Source: Sphingobium sp. SCG-1 (GTDB lineage Bacteria > Pseudomonadota > Alphaproteobacteria > Sphingomonadales > Sphingomonadaceae). From it: a stretch of DNA of 64,000 nucleotides. The stretch is from positions 2,708,501 through 2,772,500 of the forward strand of contig NZ_CP026372.1 of the NCBI RefSeq assembly GCF_002953135.1, read 5' to 3'. The position numbers and the translations under genes were made by a program. Below, in pieces: positions 27,744 through 35,944 of this stretch; positions within the stretch are counted from its first letter, which is position 1; the number at the start of each line of letters is the position of its first letter. The notes below the pieces were generated by a model. It saw only the letters and a list, made by a program, of their open reading frames with translations. It did not search any database and had not been told where the DNA came from.

Positions 27744-28942
27744 TGCTCGATCGTTTCCACAAATTTGGACAGCCAGCCGTTGGTCTGGTGCCCGTCGACA
27801 ACGCGATGGTCGATGGTGAGCGAAACATAAGCGAGCGGACGAATTTGAATTGTATCGACACCGTCCACTTCGCGCACAACGACGCGCTTTTCGGTCTTAC
27901 CAATGCCCAGTATGGCCGATTGCGGCTGGCTGATAATGATCGGCGAAGCAAACAGCGAACCCGATACGCCATGGTTCGAAATCGTGAAGGTGCCGCCGCG
28001 GACATCGCCGCCACTTAGACGGCTGTCCCGCGCTCGTTCGATGAGGTCACCCAGCCGCAGTGCTATACCAAGCAAGGACAACTCCTGACAACGCGGTACG
28101 ACGGGCACAATCAGTCCCTTGTCGCCCAGCGCAGTACCGATGCCGATATTGATGTCGTCATAGAGTTCCAACCGGTCTTCATACCAGCGGCTATTGATTG
28201 CGGGCGACGCTTTCATCGCGGCGACGCAGGCAGCAATGAAGTAGGCAGTAAAGGTCAGGTTCGCCCCTTCCTTCTCGAAAGCGATCTTATGCTTCCTGCG
28301 ATGGGCAATGATTGCGCTAAAATCGCATTCGAACATTGCAGTCACATGCGGCGCGGCGGTAATGGAGTTCAGCATGTTCTGCGCGATCGCGATCCGCATC
28401 CGATCATGCGGGATCGCTCTTACGCCGCCACCTGAAGCTGGCGTTGACGCAGGTTGCGTTGGGTCCAGCTCGGCTTTCCGGCCGCGCACTGCCACGAACC
28501 GGTCGACATCCAGGCGCGTGAGGCGGCCGCCCCTGCCCGTCCCCTTGATTGAGGAAGCATCGAGGCCATGTTCGCGAACGGCGCGACGGACGGCTGGCGA
28601 AAGCACAGTGACCGATTCAGCCGCTGCCGTATGGGATAGGGATGCTTGCGCTGTGCTCGCGGCTGAGGTTGGCACCACTCTGCCCGCCGCCGCCGCCACG
28701 GCCCTACCATCCAGCGCGCTCAGACGGCCCAGCAAAGCGCCCGGTTCGGCTTCCGCATCCGTATCGAGCAGGATTTCCGTCAGGACGCCGGCGGCGGGCG
28801 CAGGAACTTCCTGCGTCACCTTGTCGGTTTCCAGTTCAACTAACGGATCGTTCAGCGCGACCGTGTCACCGACCTTCTTTAACCAGCTGCGAACGATCGC
28901 CTTTGTGCCTTCCTGTTCGGCGGGGACGAGTATATCTGTCAT
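27731..28942 (-). CDS. 2-oxoacid dehydrogenase dihydrolipoyl acyltransferase (E2)
   Basis: A 403-residue E2. The lipoyl domain has the modified Lys in VELETDKVTQEV (K41). A peripheral subunit-binding domain follows (VLSPAVRRAVREHGLDAS). The catalytic acyltransferase domain ends with HRVVDGHQTNGWLSKF. ATG 28942 follows GAGGGG; a longer frame start would add 26 unlike residues. The acyl specificity is not evident. Branched-chain or other catabolic 2-oxo acids are as likely as pyruvate. The E1 stop lies 13 bases upstream. Confidence 0.93.
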   Translation of the reverse strand: MTDILVPAEQEGTKAIVRSWLKKVGDTVALNDPLVELETDKVTQEVPAPAAGVLTEILLDTDAEAEPGALLGRLSALDGRAVAAAAGRVVPTSAASTAQASLSHTAAAESVTVLSPAVRRAVREHGLDASSIKGTGRGGRLTRLDVDRFVAVRGRKAELDPTQPASTPASGGGVRAIPHDRMRIAIAQNMLNSITAAPHVTAMFECDFSAIIAHRRKHKIAFEKEGANLTFTAYFIAACVAAMKASPAINSRWYEDRLELYDDINIGIGTALGDKGLIVPVVPRCQELSLLGIALRLGDLIERARDSRLSGGDVRGGTFTISNHGVSGSLFASPIIISQPQSAILGIGKTEKRVVVREVDGVDTIQIRPLAYVSLTIDHRVVDGHQTNGWLSKFVETIEQWPH

Positions 28943-28955
28943 ACGTATATTCCCC

Positions 28956-31037
28956 TCAGAAGCCGATGAGATCGTCGATTTTCGCCGCGATGCGCTCGAC
29001 TGAAGGTAGGACCCATTCAAGCAGCACAGCGTTATGGGGGCTGGGAATGTCGGGCATGGTCAACCGCGCGACCGGCGCATCGAGGTCGATAAACGCCTCG
29101 TCAGCCACCACAGCGGCAATCTCAGCGCCAAAGCCTGCCGTTTGCAGATCTTCATGAACGATGAGGCAGCGACGCGTCTTGCGAACTGATTCTAGCACCG
29201 CTTGCTTATCCCACGGCATCAGCGTGCGCAGGTCGAGCACATCAGCGGAACGTCCTTCAGCCGCTTCCTCGCAGCGATGCACCATCGCACCCCAAGTCAC
29301 GATGGTGATATCGTCACCTGTGCGGGCGCGTTTAGCCTTTCCGAAAGGCAATACATAATTATCACCGGGATAAGGGCGGCGTGCCCAAGCATGATCGAGC
29401 ATGGCACGATGTTCGAAAAAAATCACAGGATCGTTGCCACGCAGTGCACCGCGCAACAGACCAACCGCATCCTCCGCGTTGGACGGCACGGCGACTTTCC
29501 ATCCCGGGCTGTGGACGAAAGCGACTTCGTTGGTCTGGCTGTGCCAAGGATCCCCACATTTGAAAAAGCCGCCTGGAATGCGGACGACCATTGGCGCAGC
29601 GAACTGGTTATTAGTGCGCCAGCGCATTGATCCACAATCGTTAATCTGCTCGGTCGCCGGTTCGGCGTATTTACGGAACTGGATTTCGGGCACCGGCATC
29701 AGTCCCGCGATAGCCATGCCTACGGCTCGTCCAATAATGCCTTCCTCAGACAGGCTAGTGTCGAACACTCGGTCGACCCCATATTTTTCCTGCAAGCCCA
29801 GAGTTACCGCATGGACACCACCCTTGGGGCCGATATCTTCACCGAACAGCACGACACGCGGGTTGAGCATCAGTTCATGGTCGAGCACACGTCGGATTGC
29901 GGTTACCATGTTGATCCGCTGCCCTTCGGGATTGGGCGTTTCGGTTGCTTCCGGCGCCGTGTAGCCATGGGTCCATTGCCCGCCCATTGCCTGCATCGCG
30001 CCATCCTGGAAGAACACATTTTTCAGTACGGTTTCGGGCGCGGCGACGGACCGCGCCTCTGCCGCCTCGCGCGCCGCTTCCGCCGCCTGCGACGCATCGG
30101 CTGCGATCCGGTCCCATTCGGGTTCACTGAGCATCGCGGGGACCAAATAGGATTTGAGCCTGGGCAAAGGATCGCGCGCCCGTTCGGATGCGACGAATTC
30201 ATCCGACTTGTAGGTTTGCGTATCCTGAAAGCTATGCCCCTGCAGACGAGGCACGGTCAGCCGTAGCAGACACGGCCCGTTGCGGCCGCGCACGAACGAT
30301 ACCGCATCCTCGATGAGTCGAGCCGCCTCGGCCGGCTCAGTGCCATCGCCGCCCATGATCTCCAGATCATGCCAGCTTGCCAGATTCGCTGCGATATTTC
30401 CGCCTGGCGTCTGGAAGGTAGATGGCACGGAAATGCCGTAGCCATTATCTTCGATGTAGAAGAGCATCGGCAGCTTCTGCGTGGTTGCAATGGTGAGTGC
30501 CGACCAAAAGCCGTTGGAGGCGACCGATCCATCTCCTCCCAGAACGACAGCAATACCCTTTTCATACGAGGGATCGCTGAGCACTTTATGGTGATATTCA
30601 ATGGCCTGTGCCCAGCCCGCGGTCGGGGTATATTGCGCGCCCACACCACCACACATTGGCAACGCCGACGCGCCTCCAGGGTTGGGATAATTGAATACTG
30701 TACCGATATCGCGTCCGCTCGAGTAGCCTCCCTCCCGCGCCATTGCCGAAGCGAGCGCGACTTCGGGATCAACACCCAATGCAAGCAAAAGCGGCCTGGA
30801 GCGATAATAGCCGCAAGCAGCATCGGCCGGTTGATCCAAGCTCAAGCCCAGCATGATCTGCGCCATATCATGTCCGCGTGCCGAGAACTGGTACAGGACC
30901 TTCTTCTCGGGTACGAGCCGGTCTTCTTCCATCGCATCGAGTACGCGCGAAAGCGCGAGCAGATAGGCGATCCGCTTCCAATCGTAGCGATCATCGGGAG
31001 CGTTTCGCTGCGGTGGAGCGGCAAGCGTCTTAGCCAT
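28956..31037 (-). CDS. fused alpha-beta 2-oxoacid dehydrogenase E1
   Basis: About 693 residues combining both E1 chains. The alpha half carries the thiamine diphosphate motif GGDGSVASNGFWSALTIATT ending at EDNGYG. The beta half starts near residue 385 (INMVTAIRRVLDHELMLNPR) and includes FGEDIGPKGGVHAVT and a transketolase C-domain. Fused E1 chains occur in branched-chain and other catabolic 2-oxoacid dehydrogenases. ATG 31037 (MAKTLAAPP) is preferred to a TTG 12 bases upstream, though the ribosome-binding site is weak. A perfect TetR-type palindrome lies 25 bases before the start. Confidence 0.93.
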   Translation of the reverse strand: MAKTLAAPPQRNAPDDRYDWKRIAYLLALSRVLDAMEEDRLVPEKKVLYQFSARGHDMAQIMLGLSLDQPADAACGYYRSRPLLLALGVDPEVALASAMAREGGYSSGRDIGTVFNYPNPGGASALPMCGGVGAQYTPTAGWAQAIEYHHKVLSDPSYEKGIAVVLGGDGSVASNGFWSALTIATTQKLPMLFYIEDNGYGISVPSTFQTPGGNIAANLASWHDLEIMGGDGTEPAEAARLIEDAVSFVRGRNGPCLLRLTVPRLQGHSFQDTQTYKSDEFVASERARDPLPRLKSYLVPAMLSEPEWDRIAADASQAAEAAREAAEARSVAAPETVLKNVFFQDGAMQAMGGQWTHGYTAPEATETPNPEGQRINMVTAIRRVLDHELMLNPRVVLFGEDIGPKGGVHAVTLGLQEKYGVDRVFDTSLSEEGIIGRAVGMAIAGLMPVPEIQFRKYAEPATEQINDCGSMRWRTNNQFAAPMVVRIPGGFFKCGDPWHSQTNEVAFVHSPGWKVAVPSNAEDAVGLLRGALRGNDPVIFFEHRAMLDHAWARRPYPGDNYVLPFGKAKRARTGDDITIVTWGAMVHRCEEAAEGRSADVLDLRTLMPWDKQAVLESVRKTRRCLIVHEDLQTAGFGAEIAAVVADEAFIDLDAPVARLTMPDIPSPHNAVLLEWVLPSVERIAAKIDDLIGF

Positions 31038-31061
31038 ATCAATATCCAATAATCATTGCCC

Positions 31062-31073
31062 GTCCGTTCGGAC
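31062..31073. promoter_or_regulatory. TetR-type operator, copy 4 of 6 (oxoacid dehydrogenase operon)
   Basis: GTCCGTTCGGAC, both half-sites perfect with spacer TT. It lies 25 bases upstream of the fused E1 start on the minus strand, within the expected promoter, and ties the E1-E2-E3-EthD operon to the paa-type regulator. Confidence 0.7.
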
Positions 31074-31230
31074 TATTTATTCCGCTTAGCAGTGCGTTCT
31101 AAATGGCGCCAGATCAAAGTGTAAAGGTGAACTTCTAGCGAGCCTGATGATCCTCAAGAGCGATGTGCTGTCGCTAGTATCTGGCCGGGAAAGCAGCCGT
31201 CGAAGCTGGCGTCTTTCCCGACCGCCCGTT

Positions 31231-32388
31231 TCAGGCAGCAACATCCATACGTCGGCGAAGGCCCTGCTTCTCCATAAGCGGCAGAACCTCCCTTATGAAA
31301 ATATCGAGGCCTCGCTCATAGTCCATCCATGTCAGGCAGATGCCTTCAACACCGGCCTCTGATAGCGAGGCGATCTCGTCAGCGACCTGTTGATAAGAGC
31401 CAACCAAGGGGAACCCGCCAACATGAGCAGCCGCCTGACGGGTCATGTTGGCTTTCTGCTCCGGCGACATGCCGGTGCCCCCCATCATTGCGTTGACCAT
31501 GTTCTCAACCGCTGGACCATCGACCTGATCTTCACTGTAACGTTCGACATAGGCGCGCGCAGCGCTTTCTGTTTCGGCTGCCGCTATGCTGGTTGCTACC
31601 CATACTTGAATCGATCGCCCTCTTTCGGCAGCCAAGCGGCGCAGATTTGTAACCTGCTCGGCGGCACTGCCGGGCCTACGCGCATCGGGAGAAACGAAGG
31701 CGACGTCGGCCCACTGTGCGGCAAATTCATGTCCAGCGGGCGAAAAGGCGGCGTTCATAATGGGGGGCCGGGGCGACTGGAGCGCCTTAGGCTGTTGATA
31801 TCCGCCTTCGACATTGAGATAGGAGCCGTGGAAATCGAATTCGTCGTCTTCCACGAGCAACTTGTGCAGTACTTCCATCCATTCGGCCCCGTAACTGTAG
31901 CGCTCATCATGGCCGAGCTTACCAACGCCGAACATTTTAGCCTCTTTCTCCATCCAGCCGGCGACTACGTTGAGAACCGCACGGCCATGCGAGATGTGAT
32001 CGATCGTGGAAAGCTGTTTGGCTGCCGAGACCGGCGAGAAGGTGAGCATGTTGATCGTGGATATGATCGAAATTCTGCTAGTGGCCGCAGCCAAGGCGGC
32101 CGCCCAGGTGAAAGTTTCGAAGCTACGCCCCCAAGGATTAGTAATCCCCCCAAATCCACGCCAACGCGCGATGGGGACCGCCGCCTCGAATCCCGCCGCC
32201 TCGGCCTGTTGTACAAGGCGGAGATTTTGGTCCCAACTTATTTCGTGCCGGTCGGGTGCTTGCGTGATCGCACCGGCGCTGTTCACATTGATGCCAAACA
32301 ATCCCAGCTTCATGCGGTTGTCATTAAACAGGGGACCGCCCTGCGCACAATCCAGCGCCACGCCTGGAATCGCCAATTGGTTGCTCAT
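31231..32388 (-). CDS. LLM-class flavin-dependent monooxygenase
   Basis: About 385 residues of the luciferase-like TIM-barrel family. KLGLFGINVNSAGAIT, AVPIARWRGFGG, ISIISTINMLTFSPVSAAKQ and GRAVLNVVAGW are typical of SsuD/SfnG/NtaA-type oxygenases. These use reduced FMN from a separate reductase to oxidise sulfonates, sulfones, chelators or ketones. ATG 32388 has GGAGG before it; GTG 32397 is a less likely start. The flavin reductase gene 3 kb away is broken. It follows a GlcG/HbpS gene and probably shares its promoter. Substrate unknown. Confidence 0.88.
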   Translation of the reverse strand: MSNQLAIPGVALDCAQGGPLFNDNRMKLGLFGINVNSAGAITQAPDRHEISWDQNLRLVQQAEAAGFEAAVPIARWRGFGGITNPWGRSFETFTWAAALAAATSRISIISTINMLTFSPVSAAKQLSTIDHISHGRAVLNVVAGWMEKEAKMFGVGKLGHDERYSYGAEWMEVLHKLLVEDDEFDFHGSYLNVEGGYQQPKALQSPRPPIMNAAFSPAGHEFAAQWADVAFVSPDARRPGSAAEQVTNLRRLAAERGRSIQVWVATSIAAAETESAARAYVERYSEDQVDGPAVENMVNAMMGGTGMSPEQKANMTRQAAAHVGGFPLVGSYQQVADEIASLSEAGVEGICLTWMDYERGLDIFIREVLPLMEKQGLRRRMDVAA

Positions 32389-32458
32389 TTCCTCCACCTT
32401 TCATTTCACTGCGTGCGGCGTGACTCCGGAACATCCGACGCCCCCGGTCCACGCTGGG

Positions 32459-32857
32459 TCAGTTGATCGTTGCGAGGGCCTGTTCCACGATTGCCTGGTC
32501 TTGACTGTAATGTCCGCCCGCTACGCCGATCGCGCCAATCAGTTCACCATCAAGACGGATGTCCGAGCCGCCCGGGAGAAGCGAAAGAACCCCCTGAGCG
32601 AGTACTGATTTGATGAGCAGATCATCATCCTTCACCATGTTAAGAACCGCGTGCGTCGGCGCACCGAAATTAACCGATGCGACCGCTTTCTTCTCGGCCA
32701 CGTCCAAATTGATGTATCCGACATTCTCATGCCTGCCGCTGGCAAGGACGCGCCCCCCGCGGTCCACGACCACGACGGCGACGGCAACATCCTGTTTAGA
32801 GCCAGCTTCAAAGGCGGCGGCAATCAAGCGCTGTGCTGTTTCGAGAGTGAGCGTCAT
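32459..32857 (-). CDS. GlcG/HbpS-family heme-binding-like protein
   Basis: A 132-residue GlcG/HbpS domain with AVVVVDRGGRVLASGRHENV, SLLPGGSDIRLDGELIGAIG and GVAGGHYSQDQAIVEQAL. Family members bind heme or small organic acids and often sit in catabolic operons with undefined roles. The whole domain is present. It is upstream of the LLM monooxygenase on the minus strand, and an operator-like palindrome lies about 125 bases before the start. The N-terminal half of the gene at 34.2 kb is a paralogue. Confidence 0.88.
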   Translation of the reverse strand: MTLTLETAQRLIAAAFEAGSKQDVAVAVVVVDRGGRVLASGRHENVGYINLDVAEKKAVASVNFGAPTHAVLNMVKDDDLLIKSVLAQGVLSLLPGGSDIRLDGELIGAIGVAGGHYSQDQAIVEQALATIN

Positions 32858-32982
32858 GCGATTTCTCCTGCTACTGTTTCACTAAATTGGGCCGGACCGG
32901 TTGGTCCAAAGTGGTAATGACTGGGCTAAGTTGACCGGCGCGCGGCGCGTCATAATGAGATCCCATGCTGAGATATTATTCC

Positions 32983-32994
32983 GGCCGGTCGGAC
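32983..32994. promoter_or_regulatory. TetR-type operator, copy 5 of 6 (GlcG/HbpS-LLM operon)
   Basis: GGCCGGTCGGAC, one mismatch in the left half of GTCCG-N2-CGGAC. It is placed in the intergenic gap upstream of the GlcG/HbpS gene on the minus strand and downstream of the SDR remnant. Confidence 0.6.
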
Positions 32995-33035
32995 TTTTAA
33001 ACATGCGTGAATATCGATACGATCGAGCGAAATAT

Positions 33036-33736
33036 TTAGCCGATGAAGCCCCCGTCGGCGGAAATGACTGTGCCCGTGATAAAGCCCGATTTTTCCCCCG
33101 CCAGGAAAAAGAGAAGATCGGCGATCTCGCTTGGTTGGCCGAGCCGTTTGACAATCGTTCGATCAATCATCTGGCTCATAATCTCTTTCTCCTTCGGATG
33201 TCCTTTCAAATAGTTATGCGGCATTTGTGTATCGAGCGGCCCCGGGCAAACAGCGATGACCCGCACACCTGGCCCCATCTCAAGCGCTGCAATTTTTGAA
33301 AGCGTAACCACTCCCATTTTTGCCACCGAGTAGGCAGCTGAAAAGGCTGTGGGAGCCAGCGCTGCTGACGAAGACATATTGAGAATAACGCCTTTTCCGC
33401 CCATGATCGGTCCAACCGCCTTCATCATGAGAAAGGCTGAGCGGCAGTTGACGTTTTGAACCCTCTCCCACTCGGCGAGCGTCGTCTGCATGACGGGGCT
33501 GAAGCTCAGTGTTCCAGCGTTGTTCACCAGAATGTCGATGTAGCCCAGCGTCTTGGCGAGGGATCCGCCGAATTTCTCAATGGATTCCGGATCAGCCACG
33601 TCAAGCAGCGCAAAGGAAATATCTAGCCCTCGCTCCTGATACGCCAAGGCGAGCTGCCCGTTCTCGTCTGCCTGTCGGTCGAGTCCAATGACCTTTGCTC
33701 CTGCCTCAGCAAAGCGCTCGCACGTCAGGAGACCGA
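33036..33736 (-). pseudogene. SDR domain, separated from its N-terminus by a poly-G frameshift
   Basis: This phase carries GIGLLTCERFAEAGAKVIGL, DILVNNAGTLSFSP, the catalytic Ser (ILNMSSSAAL), Tyr-Lys (AAYSVAKMGVV) and the normal end ITGTVISADGGFIG. It lacks its own good start. The first strand and first glycines (NVIVTGARGG) are in the preceding GlcG/HbpS frame, and one G must be added to a run of seven (C7 at 33738-33744 on the plus strand) to join them. If joined, the product is a GlcG/HbpS-SDR fusion of about 404 residues. Catalytic residues are intact, so the break may be recent, phase-variable or a sequencing error. Confidence 0.75.
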
Positions 33737-34249
33737 TCCCCCCCGCGCGCCCGTAACAATCACATTCTTGCCGTAAAAATTCGACTGCGGCGCATCGGCA
33801 TTAGACTTGAAAGCGAAACGAGGATCCGCATGGCGCAAGGCGCGCGTCCAGTCGGCCAGCGCCTGTAGCGCAATAGTGTGGTCTTGACTGTAGTGGCCGC
33901 CCGCAATTCCTAATCCACCAACGACCCTTCCATCCAAAATGATTGGCGCACCGCCGGGCAATAGGGAAAGAGGTGGCGTCGCGATCACGGAGTCGTTCAG
34001 AAACTCGTCGCCTTTTACAACGGCAAAAACATCCTCGCTCGTCGCTCCAAAATTAGCCGCGGTAGCCGCCTTGCTACCTGCTGCAACGAGGTTTACCGGA
34101 CCTGCCCGTTCATCGCGAGCCGTGGCGACCGGATTTCCCGCTAAGTCGCACACGACTGCGGCAGCCGTCACATCTTGGCGGCGTCCATGAAGAATTGCAG
34201 CCTTGACTATCGTATCGGCTATGGAGTGTGTAATCGCCACGCACGTCAT
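33725..34249 (-). CDS. GlcG/HbpS domain fused to the start of an SDR, ends at a frameshift
   Basis: A 174-residue frame. Residues 1-135 are a GlcG/HbpS domain (AAAVVCDLAGNPVATARDE, SLLPGGAPIILDGRVVGGLG, AGGHYSQDHTIALQAL). A linker (ADPRFAFKSNADAPQSNF) leads directly into YGKNVIVTGARGG, the first strand and cofactor loop of an SDR, then SVS and a stop caused by the short poly-G run. The linker and SDR start show that the protein was designed as a fusion. As read, the product is the GlcG/HbpS domain plus a tail. Confidence 0.75.
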   Translation of the reverse strand: MTCVAITHSIADTIVKAAILHGRRQDVTAAAVVCDLAGNPVATARDERAGPVNLVAAGSKAATAANFGATSEDVFAVVKGDEFLNDSVIATPPLSLLPGGAPIILDGRVVGGLGIAGGHYSQDHTIALQALADWTRALRHADPRFAFKSNADAPQSNFYGKNVIVTGARGGSVS

Positions 34250-34561
34250 CCTTCTGCGCCTCGCCTGAAAGCAAGCATGGCAAAATGGTCAGCAGGCAAG
34301 GCAGGAGAAAATGGCTATGTGTCGCCGGATGTCTTGACAGCCATCAGAGCTTACAGAGACAAGGCCTCTCCCGATTGACCACGTTATGAGGTATTCCTCA
34401 TGTTCCTAGCCTTCGCATCCGATTGTGTCAACAATGCACATTCTGCGATAATATGCGCGGGCTTGTGGCTGCAACGAGGCCGCAGATGTTGGATTGGCTC
34501 AGTGGGCAGATCGACGTCGAGAAACCGCTTAGCCTCCCAGCTTTAATTTGGAGAAACCGTC
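34250..34561. other. intergenic region between divergent genes
   Basis: About 310 bases separate the minus-strand GlcG/HbpS-SDR gene and the plus-strand TetR gene and should hold both promoters. No perfect copy of the GTCCG-N2-CGGAC palindrome and no other strong repeat was found. The TetR ribosome-binding site GGAG is at its right end. Confidence 0.4.
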
Positions 34562-35221
34562 TTGCAGAAATTAACGCATTCCGACACCGGAGACAGAAGT
34601 AGCAAGGCGAGCGGTGCTGCAACGAGAACGTCCGAGCGAAAGAAGCCCATCCTCGACCGTGGCGTTAAAAGAGTAAAATCACTGCTCCGCGCGGCTGAGC
34701 AATGCTTTGCAGAGGTGGGATATGGCGCGGCGTCCATGACCGCTGTAGCGCGCCGCGCGAACGCCCCGATCGGATCCCTGTACCAGTTCTTCTCAACAAA
34801 GGAGAGCGTGGCAGTTGCGTTGATCGAGCAATATGTGGCAGAACTCAAGACATGCTGGGATTCACTAAGCACGGACGGCCCGCATGACGATTATGCAAAA
34901 TTCGCACGGCAGCTGGTAACCACGACGCTCGAACAGATCGATCGTCAGCCAGCTTTTTCCACGCTCGAGGATGCTCAGGCCAACTTTGGTCTGCGGCCGG
35001 GGAATCATGACGAGTTGCTGCTTGCGGTCATCGGCCTTATTGGCCGCTTGGCGCCGTCAGCCAGCGCAGCGATGCGCGACAAACTCGGACTCATAACATT
35101 CCAGATGCTTAAGGCAGCCTACGCTCTTCATCAGAATGACAACGAAATAAAGGGTGATATCGATGTTGTTGTTGAAATGTCATCAATCATTGCTGGATAC
35201 TTACGCCGCAATATCACGTGA
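34562..35221 (+). CDS. TetR family regulator
   Basis: A 219-residue TetR protein. After a basic leader (SERKKPILDRGVKRVKSLL) comes the HTH region (AAEQCFAEVGYGAASMTAVA then RRANAPIGSLYQFFSTKES). The TTG start at 34562 follows GGAG eight bases before; no upstream ATG fits. The ligand domain gives no clue to effector. It is divergent from the GlcG/HbpS-SDR gene and upstream of the flavin reductase remnant. It might control the local monooxygenase genes, or be the true reader of the GTCCG-N2-CGGAC palindromes. Confidence 0.85.
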   Translation: MQKLTHSDTGDRSSKASGAATRTSERKKPILDRGVKRVKSLLRAAEQCFAEVGYGAASMTAVARRANAPIGSLYQFFSTKESVAVALIEQYVAELKTCWDSLSTDGPHDDYAKFARQLVTTTLEQIDRQPAFSTLEDAQANFGLRPGNHDELLLAVIGLIGRLAPSASAAMRDKLGLITFQMLKAAYALHQNDNEIKGDIDVVVEMSSIIAGYLRRNIT

Positions 35222-35382
35222 TTTGCGCTACGGCATTAAGAACAGGCCGTATGCAGAGCTGCAAGCCATGGTTCCTTGCAATCACTAAGACCCTAGGTCC
35301 CCTCAGCAAACAGCGCACGCATCGCGGCGGTAGCATGGCGGCCTCTTCCAATTCACGAAATGTAACGTCTGGAAGAATTACT

Positions 35383-35871
35383 ATGGCCGCAGAGGATCTC
35401 GACAGTCAAAGGTTCGTTAAGTACTTGGCCATTATCCAACCGGCGTTTGCATCGTTGCATCCACAACAGTCGATGGCTCGGCCGGCATGGTAGTCGGCTC
35501 GTTCACATCCGTTCCACTCGAACCACCGCTGGTGGCATTTTTCCCGCCAAGTCGTCGAAGATCTGGCCAAAGATCGAGGTGGCTGGAGCCTTTTGCGTAA
35601 TATCCTCTCAAGCAATCAAACGCGATATGCACCCGCTTCTCTTCTAAGGGCGATAAGAAGTTCACCGGACTTGACTATCCTTTTTCGGCTATGGATCACC
35701 GATCTAGGTCGGGTCGTGGCATGGATGGACAGCAGACTGGAAGCAGTCCACGAGGCCGGCGACCATCATGACGTCGTTGGTCGTGCATGCAGCTTGAAGA
35801 CTGATCAACCAGAGCGCCCATTGCTTTTCCTTCGGAAAAATTATGGGGATTTTTCCGACGGCCAATCATAA
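35383..35871 (+). pseudogene. flavin reductase (FMN-binding split barrel), multiply frameshifted
   Basis: The start MAAEDLDSQRF is followed in other phases by HYPTGVCIVASTTVDGSAGM, VVGSFTSVPLEPPLVAFFP, WPKIEVAGAFCV-like residues and a C-terminus with RLEAVHEAGDHHDVVGR. This is the ordered pattern of HpaC/DszD-type flavin reductases, which supply FMNH2 to two-component monooxygenases. At least three frame changes break it. It is the plausible former partner of the LLM monooxygenase at 31.2-32.4 kb. Size is normal, so decay is by small indels. Confidence 0.8.
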
Positions 35872-35944
35872 GCTGGCAAATGACTCGGCGCGCAGTACAA
35901 GCTGCAGCGGCATACGCGAAGCGGTGTCAACAAGCCGCTTCCCA

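Noticed and set aside
30369..31052. A 227-codon open frame on the plus strand opposite the fused E1 gene
   Set aside because: It is the antisense of a strongly supported thiamine-dependent enzyme, with no family features or ribosome-binding site.
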